This document shows, one piece after another, positions 46,327 through 58,031 of a DNA stretch of 64,000 bases (positions are counted from its first letter, which is position 1; each line of letters opens with the position of its first letter). A program made the translations under genes and the position numbers. Source of the DNA: Ashinkailepas kermadecensis (taxonomy: Eukaryota; Arthropoda; Thecostraca; Neolepadidae); contig JAOTOM010004825.1 of NCBI GenBank assembly GCA_034440615.1, positions 186,001 through 250,000 of the forward strand, given 5' to 3'. The notes under the pieces are model-generated. The model searched no databases and was not told the DNA's origin. It saw only the letters and a list, made by a program, of their open reading frames with translations.

Positions 46327-49300
46327 CAACGAACAGACACACCAACACCGACCAACACCAACACACACAAGAAACACCCCGCGACGCCAGGACACCCCAC
46401 TACCTACAGACCACTGCAAGCACCACCACCTGTCACAAACCGCTCACAGGTACTTACTCCACCCTGCCACCCTCCACCGCCACCAGAATCCTCAACATCC
46501 CCAACTTCACACACATCGAACATATCACTGGCACAACACTCGCACACAGACACCGGATCAGAGCAAACGGACACTGATCACACCACAACTGACTCAGACA
46601 TCACAATCCCCTTCAACCCAACACCAACACCACCCCCCACCCAATCACAAGAACCTCATAGGCCCACGAAAAACACCGCCAAAAACAATCACCCAACAGA
46701 CCACTCACTCGTGCCAACACTCACAGACAATGAACACAATACTACAATGGAACACGCATGGACTCATTAGACACTGGCCAAAATTAAAACACTACGCACT
46801 ACAAACAAACCACACAGCATTATGCATACAGGAAACACACTTCAAACCTCATGACCCATACCAATTCAACATCCCTCACTACACGCTACACAGACAAGAC
46901 ACACACAACACACACACATACAGATCAGGCGGAGTATGCACATACATTAGGAATACAACACCGCACCACCTGATACAATTCAACACCACAGCAGACATAT
47001 TACTCACGGAAATCCACCTACACAACACAGCTTACACACTCATCAACATATACGATCCCCCCTCGCGAACCACAGAAACCCTTTCGGAATTAAACAAGGC
47101 ACTCGATCAAATTCATACACCCGTCATAGTCACAGGAGACTTCAACTCGCACCACCCACTATGGGACACCCGCACAACACGACCCGATCACAGAGCACTC
47201 ACACTCATTACACTGGCTACACAACATAACCTCATAGTACTCAACACCGGATCACCAACATACCTCGTCCCAATTAACCACACCCTCCCCACTACCCCTG
47301 ACGTAACCCTGGCATCCTCACGCTTAGCCCTTACCCTATCATGGACATCCGACCCCGATCCTCAATTCAGTGACCACGCACCCATAACCATCACCTTTAA
47401 CCAAATCCCGACCACCGGCCCACCACATCCACCCACGGGCCGATGGAACCTCAAAAAAGCATCCTGGACACCCTTTTCAGAATCTATAGCAGCACAAACA
47501 GCACACAACCCACACCTCACACCAGAACAATTTGCAGACATCCTCATCACCACAGCACACCAACACATACCACAAACAAAACCACGCCATCAACACAAAC
47601 CTCGCGCGGCACCCTGGTGGAGCGACGAATGCCACCGGGCGGTCCGCGCGAGGAACCACGCACGACACAGACACGAAAGACACCGCACACCAGAAACACT
47701 CACAGTATACAAACACCTCAGAGCAGCCTGCAAAAGAACCATTAAAAATGCCAAAAAAATGTCCTGGAATAAATTTTGCACCCAATTTAACAGATTCACA
47801 CCTCTCGGCGAAATCTGGACACTTCTTGGAACATTCCAACATCGACAAAGACCACAAGCCAAAGCCATCACACTCATACACAACAACGTCACCACCACAG
47901 ATCCACAAAGAATAGCAAACATTTTCGCACACAACTATCACATTAGGTCATCCACACTCGCACGACACCCCCCACCACCAATCAGACACACACGGCCACA
48001 TCTTTACAACACTAGGTTTACACTCACAGAATTACAAATAGCAATCACACAAACAGGAAACACAAGCGTAGGACCAGACAACATACACTATTCATTCTTC
48101 AAACACCTACCAACACAAGCACTACAAACACTACTGGACACCTATAACACCGCATGGACAACACATACATACCCACAATCTTGGCTACACGCTCTGCTCA
48201 TTCCTATCCCAAAACAAAACACAGACCGAACCCTATGCGACTCCTACCGCCCTATCGCACTAACCAGCTGTCTCGACAAACTCTTTGAACGCCTTGTCAA
48301 AAAACGCCTCCTCTACATTATTCAAACACAAAAACTAATCTCTCCTATACAATCAGGCTTTCTCCCTAACCGCTCCTGTCTTGACAACCTCACCTACCTC
48401 ACCACCCACATCCAGGAAGCGGCGGCACAGAAACGTACCACCGTCGCCGTCTTCCTGGATCTCAAACAAGGATATGACACTTTCAACATCACAGCACTCT
48501 TACAACACCTATACAACCTAGACATACAAGGAAGACTAATACACTACCTACATTTCTACTTACTAAACAGATCATTTCAAGTCAAAATTGGGCCCCACAC
48601 GTCAGACATTAAATTCCCCACGACCGGCTTAATGCAAGGCTCCGTTCTAAGTCCCCCTTCTCTTCATTCTAGGCCTAAACTCACTCATCACTGACAACTT
48701 CCCGACCAAAATAGCAATATACGCAGATGACATAGTAATATGGACATCACACGAAACACCCAACAACGCACTAGGAACACTACAAAGAGCACTATCAGAA
48801 CTACAGAACAAATTAGCCTCACTTAACCTACACATAGCACCACACAAATCGAAGTGCATGCTATTTGGCAACACTCGATGCACAAACTTAAAACCACTAA
48901 AAATAGACTACACACCCATACCATTTGTAACTACAACAAAATTCCTAGGTATCACATTAGACCCACGACTTACCTTTCGGCCACACATCTTAGACATCCA
49001 CAAACGCGCATCAAAACGAATAAACATCCTCAGAGCACTCTCTGGCACAAACTGGGGATCCGATCGAAACACACTTCTAACTCTCTACAAATCACTCATT
49101 CGGCCAATTTTGGAATACGGATCCCCACTCTTCGAAAATGCAGCTAAATCAAACATCCACCTACTAGACATACTACAACACCAATGCCTCAAAATAGCCA
49201 CCGGAGCATATATCACTACACCTTATCTCGCACTGCACATATACAACCACATACCAGAACTCAAACACAGACGCACAGAAGCACTACTTAGATATCATTA

Positions 49301-49636
49301 CAAAACACAACTTGTCAAACACCACCCATGCACTGAAGCACTCAAAATCCGCACCAAATGCAGACACATACTCATGAACGCAACACGACTCAAAACCACG
49401 ATAGGAACTCGCATACACCAACACGCAAATAGACTACAAATCACACTCCCCACAGCACAACCCCTCACACCACCCACAGCATGGTGGAAACACCAAACAC
49501 CCACAACACACTTCCTCATAAACAAACCGAAACACACATACACAGACGCAGAAATTCAACAACTCTTCCTACAATTCACATCACAATATGCAAATCACAA
49601 CATCAACTACACAGACGGCTCCAAATCACATACACA

Positions 49637-49707
49637 GCAGACGGGCACAGCGGCGGTGCTGTATACCAATACAGCACCGCCCCGAGTCATCTTACGTGCC
49701 CGTCTGC
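49637..49707. repeat. Strong two-part hairpin within the LINE RNase H coding sequence
   Basis: GCAGACGGGCAC (49637-49648) pairs with GTGCCCGTCTGC (49696-49707). Inside it GGCGGTGCTGTAT (49652-49664) pairs perfectly with ATACAGCACCGCC (49669-49681) around a 4-base loop. The second LINE copy keeps the inner stem exactly and the outer one with a single change (63525-63598). The DNA transposon inserted 17 bp beyond the hairpin. Confidence 0.85.
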
Positions 49708-49724
49708 ACGACACAGCATCCACA

Positions 49725-50155
49725 TTAGGGTGTCCCAGATTACATGAAGGTGTTCAAAATCACGAGGTCACCCCTCCATCCCGAACCTTGGTCAATTTTA
49801 AGCTTTCTGAAAAGTTTTCAGAATTAACTACCGGTAATTATGCTTTGTTTTTACGATTTGAAGTTTTTGCTATTTTTTGGCCCGATTTGGTGTTATGTGC
49901 GACGTTGGCGTTGCAGTCTCCCGGGCAAAAGTCGACGTTCTGGACAGGGATTACTGCATTAGCTATATTCAAAACCACTTAAACGTCGAAAATTCAAGAA
50001 TAAGCATTTAACATCATTTGAAAATACTCTACAATTAGGGGTGCAAATTTTTCACCTAGATAACCCAATTTTGCAACCAAAGTCATGCTGGTATATTTTA
50101 TGGAGATGAAAGCACCGTGTTTTTTCTGTGATTTTTAATAGTGCTACAAATGTTG
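49725..50155. repeat. Left long terminal inverted repeat of the DNA transposon
   Basis: Pairs with about 53145-53563. Landmarks in both arms: GGTGTTCAAAATCACGAGG, GAATTAACTACCGGTAATTA, GTCTCCCGGGCAAAAGTCG, AGAATAAGCATTTAAC and GATAACCCAATTTTGC. Similarity fades around the CCGTGTTTTT block. Confidence 0.85.
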
Positions 50156-50416
50156 TGTATCCTAGCGTACTCAAAGTTCTGAGAGACTCCAGTATTTTCT
50201 TGGTGGTTTCATATTATCCCCAAATGCATACATTTAGCTCTTACAAAATGAGTCGGTTTATTTATTATTCATGTGAACACAACAGCTTATGACACACTTC
50301 ATCACTGCACCAATATGCGGTGATCTAGCTAAACACAGCCGCTAAAGCCCAATAACCCGTTCTCACCATCATTATAGCAGGTTTCGGCGAAGCCCATCCT
50401 CGAGTCTCCTCCTCAT

Positions 50417-52858
50417 TTACATGAGCAAATAGTCGCACTTCTTATGTCCATAGCTCTGCCGGTGCCATTCCACAACTTGTGCCAAATCTTGTAGATCACT
50501 CTCGTTAGTGGTTCTATCAATCAACTCCTGGAGGAGTTTTATACCCCTTTCAGCTCCATCATTCACGACCGCCAGACTGTCGACGTATTTTTGTAACTTG
50601 CAGAAGCTTTCGCTTTGCTCCCATGTCTCAGCACGTGTGCCTATCCACTCCGCATCGATCTCCAGGAGGTTGAATAGCAACCATGACCTCTGACACACCA
50701 GGTCTTCCAGTGCGTTAACCCTGGATAGCGGCACAGGTGCAGGCTTCCTAATTGGTACTGACTGTGGGCGAGTGAATGACGCAAGTTTCGTGGCGATCAA
50801 TTCTCTTTCAGCATCAGAGATGTCCGTGTCACACAACGACAGAATGACGAGCGGCTCGTCGAGGTATGCTGTGTGTCTTCTGATGGACGACAGTACAGCC
50901 TCCGCTACAGCCTTGAACTCCGGTATACCGCTCAGCTCCATCATCTCCTTTGCATACGACAGATCGTTCATGGGAGCCACTGTCGCCAGTGATGAGCACA
51001 GAAAGTAAGGCCCGTGGAACAAGGCGATGAATATGGCTGCAATCTGAATCTGCTGACCTTTGGTCAAGTCTAGCTCGAGTTGGTCCATCATGAGGCTCAT
51101 CTTTAGGATGTAAATGGCATCAGCCATGAACCGGGCCTCGTGCATAGCTCCAGGCCGTCGGAGGAACGTCGTGTCACGTGTGTCAGGCCCCCAGGTACAG
51201 CGCAATCAGTTGGCATAGCTCCTTGTAATCATCCCGGGGAAATGTACCCGACTGCAGATGCTCGAAGGCCCATGCCAAAATACGCTTGGCCTTCCTGTAT
51301 ATGAATGACCCTGGTTCATGTTTGCTCCAGCTGAACAACTTTAGGCTTCCTCGGGTGTCCCGTTTGGACCACGAAGCCTTGAACTTCTTGTACATTGCTT
51401 TGTTAGGTCCTTGCGTCCTAACTTGCCAAAGATCGCTGCGGCTGCATGAGTGACATGACGTTCATGCACATGTCTCCGACATTCTAACCCCAGGACAGCA
51501 TGCCCTACTGTCTTTTCAATACGCTAGGTAGCGCCGGACTTGTGGCCAGAGTTGGATGCTGTAGTGTCGTACACAATACCCGTGACTGTGTGGAGTTTAA
51601 CATTGTTCTCATTTAATGTGTTTACCACTGTTGCAGCCACATCAACACCCTTACTACTTTGGAATAGTGGTATACCCAGAAGTTTCGGTACCGGGAGCTC
51701 ATCGCCACCACTTATCAAAACTGCTCCCCGGTCTTCCACGTCGCGCCCCTTTGGCGAGATCATCTTCGTGTCGAAATGCACAACAGGATGCGAAGGCGGT
51801 ACGAAATTCTCCCTAATGTCATCAGCTTTATTCTTTCTGGCCTTCTTTGCAGCGCGATGTAAGCTGCTTTTGGACGTGGCTAATTTCTGCGCTTCGCCCC
51901 CAGATAAAGCTATTGTATGGGTGGTTGCCATCGCTCGTTGTCTGAAACTCATATTCAACCGGTCATGCGTTACACATAGTTCCGTTGCGACGCGCTTCCG
52001 GCCGGCACATTCTCGCCCCGTAGGCCGATAAAAGTCCACGTCTCTATCGGAGGCATCGCCATCTGACTCATCGAGCTCTTCATCCGCGTCAGTTTGTTCA
52101 TCTTCTTCATTTATCTGACTTGTACTTGCCCCAGCGCCTTCACATGTCGGGTCTCTTCCGCATCGTTCCTGCTGCAGTCTCCTTTTCTCGCTAATATTTA
52201 TTCGCTTGGCCATCAAACCGTCTCTCCCAGCCATACTACCGGGCTGATCCGGCATGCACATTTGCTTGTACCACTGCAAGTCTGTTTTACATTCAGTTTG
52301 TAGCCGGCTTCTTTTCTTTAGTCTTTCCTCCAGATCGACAGGGCTCAGGTCACAAAGCTGGACGAGATAAGCTTTGAAAGCATCCGTCTGTTGTTGAGAT
52401 TTTGGTGGCAGGTGGGTGAACTTCTTGTAGGCCTGTAGAACCCTCAGCACCCGAATTATGCAAAGGCTCAACTTCAGCACTGGAATGGCACTTGGTTTCC
52501 ACAAGAGCTCTATAAGCTCTTGAGCGATGGTGCGGGCGATGTAGGATAATTTAGTATGTTTATGTGTTTGTCGTAGATACAGGAATCTTTGGATGACACT
52601 CTTGTTCTGGGGCAGTTTTGAGAATGGGAAATATTCAATGGGTGGGCCTGTCATTTCGTTGATAGGCGTTCGGAGGCCTGGACGATGTGGGCGAATTTTC
52701 CGTGCCCGTCTATGAGTGGACACAGCGGCCGACTCCTGCCCACAGCCAGATCGAGTGCGGGTCTGCAGAATATTGCCCCTCCGGACAGGATTGTCACTTT
52801 TGGCGCCATGGGGACGCCCTGATTTCCCCATCTGAGTTATCAGGCGAATTAAAACCAA
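50417..52858 (-). pseudogene. DDE-type transposase of an unassigned superfamily (broken)
   Basis: Minus-strand gene in three frames: 52858-51524, 51395-51183 and 51205-50417. The N-terminal region has PIEYFPFSKLPQNKSVIQRF. An acidic stretch (EEDEQTDADEELDESDGD) follows near 52110-52050. The core has VVHFDTKMISP (likely first catalytic Asp, about 51780), KLLGIPLFQSS and VYDTTASNSGHKSGA (likely second Asp, about 51560). After a TAG stop near 51524, another frame carries LECRRHVHERH, a C-x2-H-x2-E-type motif seen in several hAT-like folds. The C-terminal part has APMNDLSYAKEMMELS and YLDEPLVILSLCD, then VVNDGAERGIKLLQEL and VVEWHRQSYG. Lesions: one in-frame stop and frameshifts near 51420 and 51195. 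I recognise the same motifs from uncharacterised arthropod transposase-like proteins, but no superfamily name is supported here. Confidence 0.8.
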
Positions 52859-53144
52859 TAACTAGTGTATGTACCCACATCAGCTGTCCACAACTGCCCG
52901 GCTTGTTCTAAAAAATGAAACCGCTCCAATTTGAATTTGTGACTCACGTGGACTCGCACATGCATTTTTACTAATGTACTTTGATGTAAAAAATAGACCA
53001 AAACGCGCCTGTGCACTGTGCAGTGTTTCGGCAGTCTTAAAGATGGGTTGTGTTGTTGAGTTCACATGGGATAATTTGCATCTCAAATGGGTTATTTTAC
53101 TTCCAAAATGTATTCCACAAATTATCTTTCGCTTTATTTACAGT

Positions 53145-53563
53145 GCCATTGGAAAATAACCAAAAACACGGCACTTTCATGTACATGGAAGATACTGTCA
53201 TGACTGGTAGCAAAATTGGGTTATCTGGGTGACAAATTTGCACCTCTAATTTTAGAGGATTTTCAAAATTAAGTTAAATGCTTATTCTTGACACTATTTC
53301 GACGTCTAAGTGGTTTTGAATATAGCAAATGCAGTAATCCCTGTCCAGAACGTCGACTTTTGCCCGGGAGACTGCAACGCCAACGTCGCACATAACACCA
53401 AATCGGGCCAAAAAATAGCAAAAACTTCAAATCGTAAAAGCAAAGCATAATTACCGGTAGTTAATTCTGAAAACATGTCAGAAAGCTTAAAATAGACCAA
53501 GGCTCGGGATGGAGGGGTGACCTCGTGATTTTGAACACCATCATGTTATCTGGGACACCCTAA
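53145..53563. repeat. Right long terminal inverted repeat of the DNA transposon
   Basis: Reverse complement of the left arm with scattered substitutions and a few small indels, e.g. AAACGTCGAAAATTC on the left against GACGTCGAAATAGTGTC on the right. Arm divergence of this kind implies the insertion is not brand new. Confidence 0.85.
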
Positions 53564-54295
53564 TCCACATACACAGCAGAACTCTACGCAATTTTATCGG
53601 CATACTGCACCATCTATAACACACAAATGCAACACAATATCATAGCAACAGACGCAAAATCAGCACTACAAAGCATAACACCATACACCAAATTCAAACA
53701 CCCACTCATTCCCAAAATACTCTACATACATAACAAACTAAACATCCAACAACGCCCATTACTTCTCTGGATCCCAAGCCACACAAACATACACGGTAAC
53801 GAACTCGCAGACACAGAAGCAAACCTAGCCACAACACTACAACAAACCACGCAATGCCCATACTCAAAATCCGATTACTACCCCACAATACGCCAAGCCC
53901 TCAACAAACACATACAACAAACCTGGGACACAACAATAACACAACTCCACGAAATACACCCCAAACACGAACAATGGCACTCCATCAACCAACACACCAG
54001 ACAAAAAGAACGTACACTAACACGCATACGAACAGGACACACAGCACTCACACACTCCTACCTCATCCTACGACAACAGCGACCACAATGCACAACATGT
54101 CATCGAATACTCACAATCAAACACATACTCATTTACTGCACCAAATACAACCACCAAAGACAACATATCACCAACTATTGCGCCACACACAACATCCCAC
54201 TAAACCTCACTACTCTCCTCAACGACGAACATCCAACACTACACGAACATGTCTTCCACTTTCTCTCTATCACACGCATACTAGAACAACTGTGA

Positions 54296-54812
54296 AAAAA
54301 GGAAAAAAGACGAAAAAAGAAGGAAAAAAAACACAAAAAACAACACAAAAAACAAAACAAAACAAAAGATGGAATGAAAACAAAAAGATGTTACAAAAAA
54401 ATGAACAAAATAGCCAGAAAACGAAAAACATGACGCTGATTAAAGAACAACAAAAGAAAAACAAAAATATACCCCAAAACTCAACGTTCTTGCAATGTTT
54501 CAACCAAGGCGAAGACCCAACCCCAAACCCCCACTACACCTCGTACACCAATTTGGCACCGTCCGGACTGGCGACTCTTCTCAACCGCATCATCTTCGGA
54601 CTCCGACCAACTCTACTATACTTCCGCTCAACCCAACTCTACTCAACTCTACTCTACTCAACTCTACTCTACACTACAAGAATCTACTTCGACACTGCTC
54701 AACAAATCCACACCCTCTTCCACCCCTCGACTAATCCTCCTACCATACCCCTCACCCCTTTATACCGCTTAACACCAACACAACAACAACAACCGGTAAC
54801 AGCCGACATCAC
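54296..54812 (+). other. 3' UTR of the I-like LINE
   Basis: A-rich stretch (54296-54480) then C/A-rich sequence up to the AGCCGACATCAC target site of the nested LINE. It is repeated in the second LINE copy (62293-62770, minus strand). The 331-codon frame 53854-54849 is the RNase H sequence read in another frame and its UTR, not a gene. Confidence 0.8.
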
Positions 54813-57800
54813 TTTGTTTTTTTGTTTTGTTTTTTCCCTAAATCTTTAGCTGAGGAAAAGTGCCATCTGCTAGAGATTGCTACGTTAAAGATGGAGTTAC
54901 GTTAATCCGGCTTATGTGACATCCGGTTATATCAAGTAGTCAAGAAAGGAGAGACGCCGTCAAACAAGAAATATGGCGTAGAGACGATACACGCATGTCA
55001 TACAGGTACATATACATACATACAGACACTCATGACAATGGAAGGACATTTGGAGGGTGGGCAGCATCGTAACCTCCGGAGAGGCTCCACTGCCCACCTG
55101 CGACCTGAAATGCGAAGCGGAGGCCCGACGCCCAGGGCGAGTCGTGGGCGTCGGGCCCGACCTTGTGTGTGTAAGTGTATGTTTTAAGTTAAAGCCTGGA
55201 AACCCCTAAAAGGGGAAAACCAGGCTGCTTGGAAAACCCGAGGGTAAAAAACCAAGCGCAATTTAAAAGGAAGTCCGTCCGTATTAGCCAAATTGGATCG
55301 GATCCTGTCTACCTAGTGTGAGATAACCTATATGTATGTGTTTTGCGACGACGGAGAGGAAGAGATGTGGAGCGGAGTCATACAGCCAGTACGGAGTGTG
55401 GCGCGTGTCTTATAACTTTTATCAGGCTAGCTTGGAAACGGAAAATGCGACGGAGGCTTTATATCAGTTCGGAGAGTTTGGTGTCCTGGAGGAAGCGAAA
55501 GAGTAAATCAAGTAGTTCCGGGTGGTCATTCCCGAGGAGAGCTTGAAGCGAAAGTTGTGAGTGGATCTTGACGACATATTGCATGATATAGCGACGGTGA
55601 AGAGCATATGCTGGACAGTCAAGTAAGATATGAGTGACAGTAAGGCGTACTTGACATGTGTTACAAAGTGGAAGGCGGTGAGGTCTATGAAAAATATAAT
55701 TGTGTGTCAAATTGGTGTGTCCCAGGCGAAGTCTGGCGAGTACCACCTCGTTCAGACGGGTGTGCCGGTTGGAGGAGGGCCAGCTGGAGAGTGTGGGCTT
55801 GATGGTGTGTAGGTGTGTGGTGTTGTGTGACCAGCAGGCCTGAATATACTTTTTGAACAGATTATTTGTGAGGGATAAAAGATCTCCGGGGGGTACTGGG
55901 GCTTCGTTGTTATCGGGGAGGTCGATCGCCGCGCGGGCGAGACCATCCACCCGTTCATTTCCCGGGATGCCCCTATGTCCAGGGATCCAGAGCAGTGTGA
56001 GTGGAAGGTGTGCGTGGTTGGCATTGTAGAGGTGTCGGATGGCGTGGAGCGTGGGGTGTGTGGTGTTGTGTGTTGAGGCGAGGGCGTCCACGGAGGATCG
56101 TGAGTCAGTGCATATTGTAGTAGGGGTAGTAATGCGTTGCGCAATGATGTGTTGTAGGCAAGTGAGTATGGCGACTAGTTCTGCTGTGTATACCGAATGG
56201 TGAAGTGTTAATTTGGTTTGACCAGTGTCGGGCCCACCGCACCAGGCGGCTCCCGTACCATTGCTGGTACGTGAGCCGTCCGTGTAGGAGAAGGTGTGTT
56301 GTGGGTGGGCCTCTTGATATTCAAAGAATCTAATTTGGACTTCGATGGGGGTGAGTAGGTTTTTGTTTTCCCGAAAGAGATACTCAAGTTTGGGGTGTTT
56401 CATGTGCCAAAACGGGATTAGAGGAGGCAATTTGTCGGGGATTACGTTGGGGAAGTTGAGTGCGAATGTGAGGACATGGTCTAAATGTATGGCAATATTG
56501 TATTTGTTCCTATTATATGTACGTCGAACGGGAGGATTAGAGAGTGCGAGGGTGGCAGGGTGGTTGTGCTGTGTTGTGGTGCGAAAGTGGTATCTGACTA
56601 GTTGAAGTATTCTGCGGTGTTGTAAGCTGGGGAGGTGGGCCTCAGCCCGGAGACTAGTGATGGGCGTGGTGCGGTGTGCTCCGGTGATGAGGCGAATTGC
56701 GTTATTCTGTATGCGTTCAAGTGATGTGATGTGTGAAGGGGATATATTATCGAAGATAAACGCATTGTATTCCAGGATTTAGCGAATCAGAGTAATATAC
56801 ATTGTGTTGAGTGTGGCCCTGTCTGCACCCCAGTCACGACCGGAGATGCAGCGCAGGAGATTTAGACGTTTTGCGCATCGTTGTTTGAGATAAGCAATAT
56901 GGGGGCCGAAACAAAGACTTTTGTCTAGTACGATGCCAAGATAGGTGAAGGTGGGTTTGGTGAGGGATAATTTGGTCGCGGTAACGGAGTGGTGTAAGAG
57001 GTGGAATGTACGTGGTGAGCCGGGAGAAAAGCATTGTGACGGATTTGGTGGGGGAGATTTGCAGTCCCCAGAGGGAGCACCAGGAATCAATTTGATTCAT
57101 GGCGCGCTGCATTATATAATTTGCATTGTCTGCCGATGGGTGCGTGCACCATATGGCCAAATCATCGGCGTAAATGGAGTATTTTAGACAGGGGGCTATG
57201 TGATGGAGGTCAGCTAGTGCATCGTTAATCATGATAAGAAAGAGGGTGGGGGATAGCACGCTGCCTTGTGGGACGCCTTGATCTAATTTTTGGGACCGAG
57301 AATGGATATTGCCGCAGCGGACGGTGAATGTTCTATTAGCGAGAAAGTTGGTGATAAATTTTGTCATTCTGCCTCTGATGCCAATACGATGTAATTTGAT
57401 TCGGAGTGCCGAGCTGTGTACTTTATTGAATGCGGATTTTAAATCGAGAAAGAGTGCCACGGTTTCATGTTTTTTCATGAAACCGCGCTGAATCGAGTCA
57501 ACTAATAGAATGAGGTTGTCAGTGGTGCTGTGTCTGGGTCGAAAGCTGCTTTGAAAGGGTGTGAGAATTTCGTTGTTTTCAAGGTGAACTCTGATTCGTC
57601 CATTGACCATGCGCTCAAAAATATAGAGGCACAACTAGTGAGAGAGATAGGTCGATAGCTAGAGGGAAGGTCGCGAGGTTTGCGAGGTTTAGCGATAGGA
57701 ATGATAGTGCTAGTAGACCAGGAGAGGGGAAAGGTGCCGTCAGTCCATAGTTGGTTTAGTGCCGAAAGGAGGTTGTCTTTGCCGGAGTCGGATAAATTTT

Positions 57801-57918
57801 GGAAGAAGGGGTATGCCAATTGGTCAGGGCCAGCCGCGGTGTTTGTTACTTTGGGTAGGGATAAATTTAGTTCATAGAGAGTAAAGGGGGCATTATATGG
57901 TTCCGTGTTGTCCGAGGT
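54813..57918 (-). mobile_element. 5'-truncated I-like LINE (minus strand) with 12-bp target duplication
   Basis: Inserted into the 3' end of the larger LINE: AGCCGACATCAC at 54801-54812 and again at 57919-57930. The larger LINE's tail (CACACGGTGGCAGGCTGGCC...) resumes right after the second copy, exactly as found uninterrupted at 62236-62290. On the minus strand the element ends in an A-rich tail (AAAAAACAAAACAAAAAAAC, about 54813-54836) and is truncated at 57918 within ORF2. Confidence 0.9.
55459..57918 (-). pseudogene. Nested LINE ORF2: RT, RNase H, Cys/His tail (frameshifted)
   Basis: Minus-strand pieces in three frames. The first (57918-57502) has the RT start AAGPDQLAYPFFQNL and SYRPISLTSC. 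The second (57634-56834) has ALFLDLKSAFNKVHSSAL, GVPQGSVLSPTLFLIMIND and the catalytic YSIYADDLAIW (about 57175-57145). After damage near 56950-56770, the third (56430-55459) is RNase H with FSYTDGSRTSNGTGA, VYTAELVAILTCLQ, ICTDSRSSVDAL and LWIPGHRGIPGNERVDGLA. A C-terminal CNTCQVRLTVTHILLDCP follows, with a stop at 55459. It resembles the LINE fragment at 15862-17512 more than its host LINE (shared RLRLGHTNLTH and CP tail). Confidence 0.9.
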
Positions 57919-58031
57919 AGCCGACATCACCACACGGTGGCAGGCTGGCCAAATTCATACACATACACACACTCTGCGCAGGCGCATAGCTTTGGCTAGC
58001 TCGCCGGTGGCGGACGCCCGACGACGCGACA

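Larger units (their letters stand above)
49725..53563 (-). mobile_element. 3.84-kb DNA transposon, TTAGGGTGTCCCAGAT ends, ~430-bp inverted repeats, 6-bp target duplication
   Basis: The termini TTAGGGTGTCCCAGATTACATG (49725) and ...TAACATGATG with CTGGGACACCCTAA (53550-53563) are inverted repeats, and similarity continues for about 430 bp inward. TCCACA occurs on both sides (49719-49724; 53564-53569). The uninterrupted LINE copy on the minus strand (63493-63512) reads GCATCCACATACACAGC, exactly the joined flanks with one TCCACA. The element carries one minus-strand transposase gene. TTAGGG could also be read as TAGGG with a 7-bp duplication TCCACAT, but then the ends are asymmetric. I cannot assign it to a named superfamily from sequence alone. 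Confidence 0.9.
46730..54295 (+). pseudogene. I-like LINE ORF2 (endonuclease, RT, RNase H), frameshifted and interrupted
   Basis: Starts at MNTILQWNTHG (46730); the open frame begins earlier. AP-like endonuclease motifs are QWNTHGL, CIQETHF, VTGDFNSHHPLWD and FSDHAPITI. RT motifs are GPDNIHYSFFK, SYRPIALTSCLDKLFE, QSGFLPNRSC and VFLDLKQGYDTF, followed by GLMQGSVLSP at about 48640. One extra C near 48653 shifts the frame. The new frame has the catalytic IYADDIVIW (48717) and FLGITLDPRLTF, and reaches RNase H (YTDGSKSH, about 49606). There the DNA transposon splits it at HDTAST / YTAELYAI. From 53570 come IATDAKSALQ and LWIPSHTNIHGNELADTEA, then a Cys/His tail CTTCHRILTIKHILIYC, ending LEQL at 54295. 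RNase H assigns it to the I-like group. Confidence 0.9.
44715..57972 (+). mobile_element. Full-length I-like LINE (about 6.3 kb), twice interrupted
   Basis: Element pieces are 44715-49724, 53570-54812 and 57931-57972, total about 6295 bp, inserted in an LTR with 9-bp target copies TCTGCGCAG. It has a 5' UTR of about 750 bp, a gag-like ORF1, an ORF2 with endonuclease, RT, RNase H and a Cys/His tail, and a 3' UTR. It ends in an AC-rich tail (ATACACATACACACAC) rather than poly(A). The DNA transposon at 49725-53563 and the LINE at 54813-57918 interrupt it. A second copy lies at 62236-64000 on the minus strand. A 25-bp tandem repeat, CTTCATCACCGCTACTTCTA, sits in its 5' UTR (45035-45085). Confidence 0.9.
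44468..58031 (-). mobile_element. LTR (minus strand) split by a nested stack of elements
   Basis: 44468-44714 is the reverse complement of most of the LTR at 60198-60469: TGTGGAG...CGCACACTCCACACTGTC, GCCAGAAACTTGTGCGTG and GCGGCCAGTTGTCTCTGCGCAG. The rest of the LTR (GGCGCATAGCTTTGGC...) resumes at 57981, after 13.2 kb of inserted elements. TCTGCGCAG is duplicated at 44706-44714 and 57973-57981. No primer-binding site lies left of 44468 and no polypurine tract right of 58031, so it was probably a solo LTR, though the outer target duplication is not clear. Its first ~22 bp (58010-58031) differ from both other LTR copies. Confidence 0.8.

Noticed and set aside
45557..46720. Upstream open part of the long ORF2 frame as an N-terminal ORF2 domain
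   Set aside because: It overlaps ORF1 in another frame and shows no domain of its own apart from the short zinc-knuckle stretch; endonuclease similarity begins only at 46730.
53854..54849. 331-codon plus frame as a separate Thr/Gln-rich gene
   Set aside because: It is the LINE RNase H coding region and 3' UTR read in the wrong frame.
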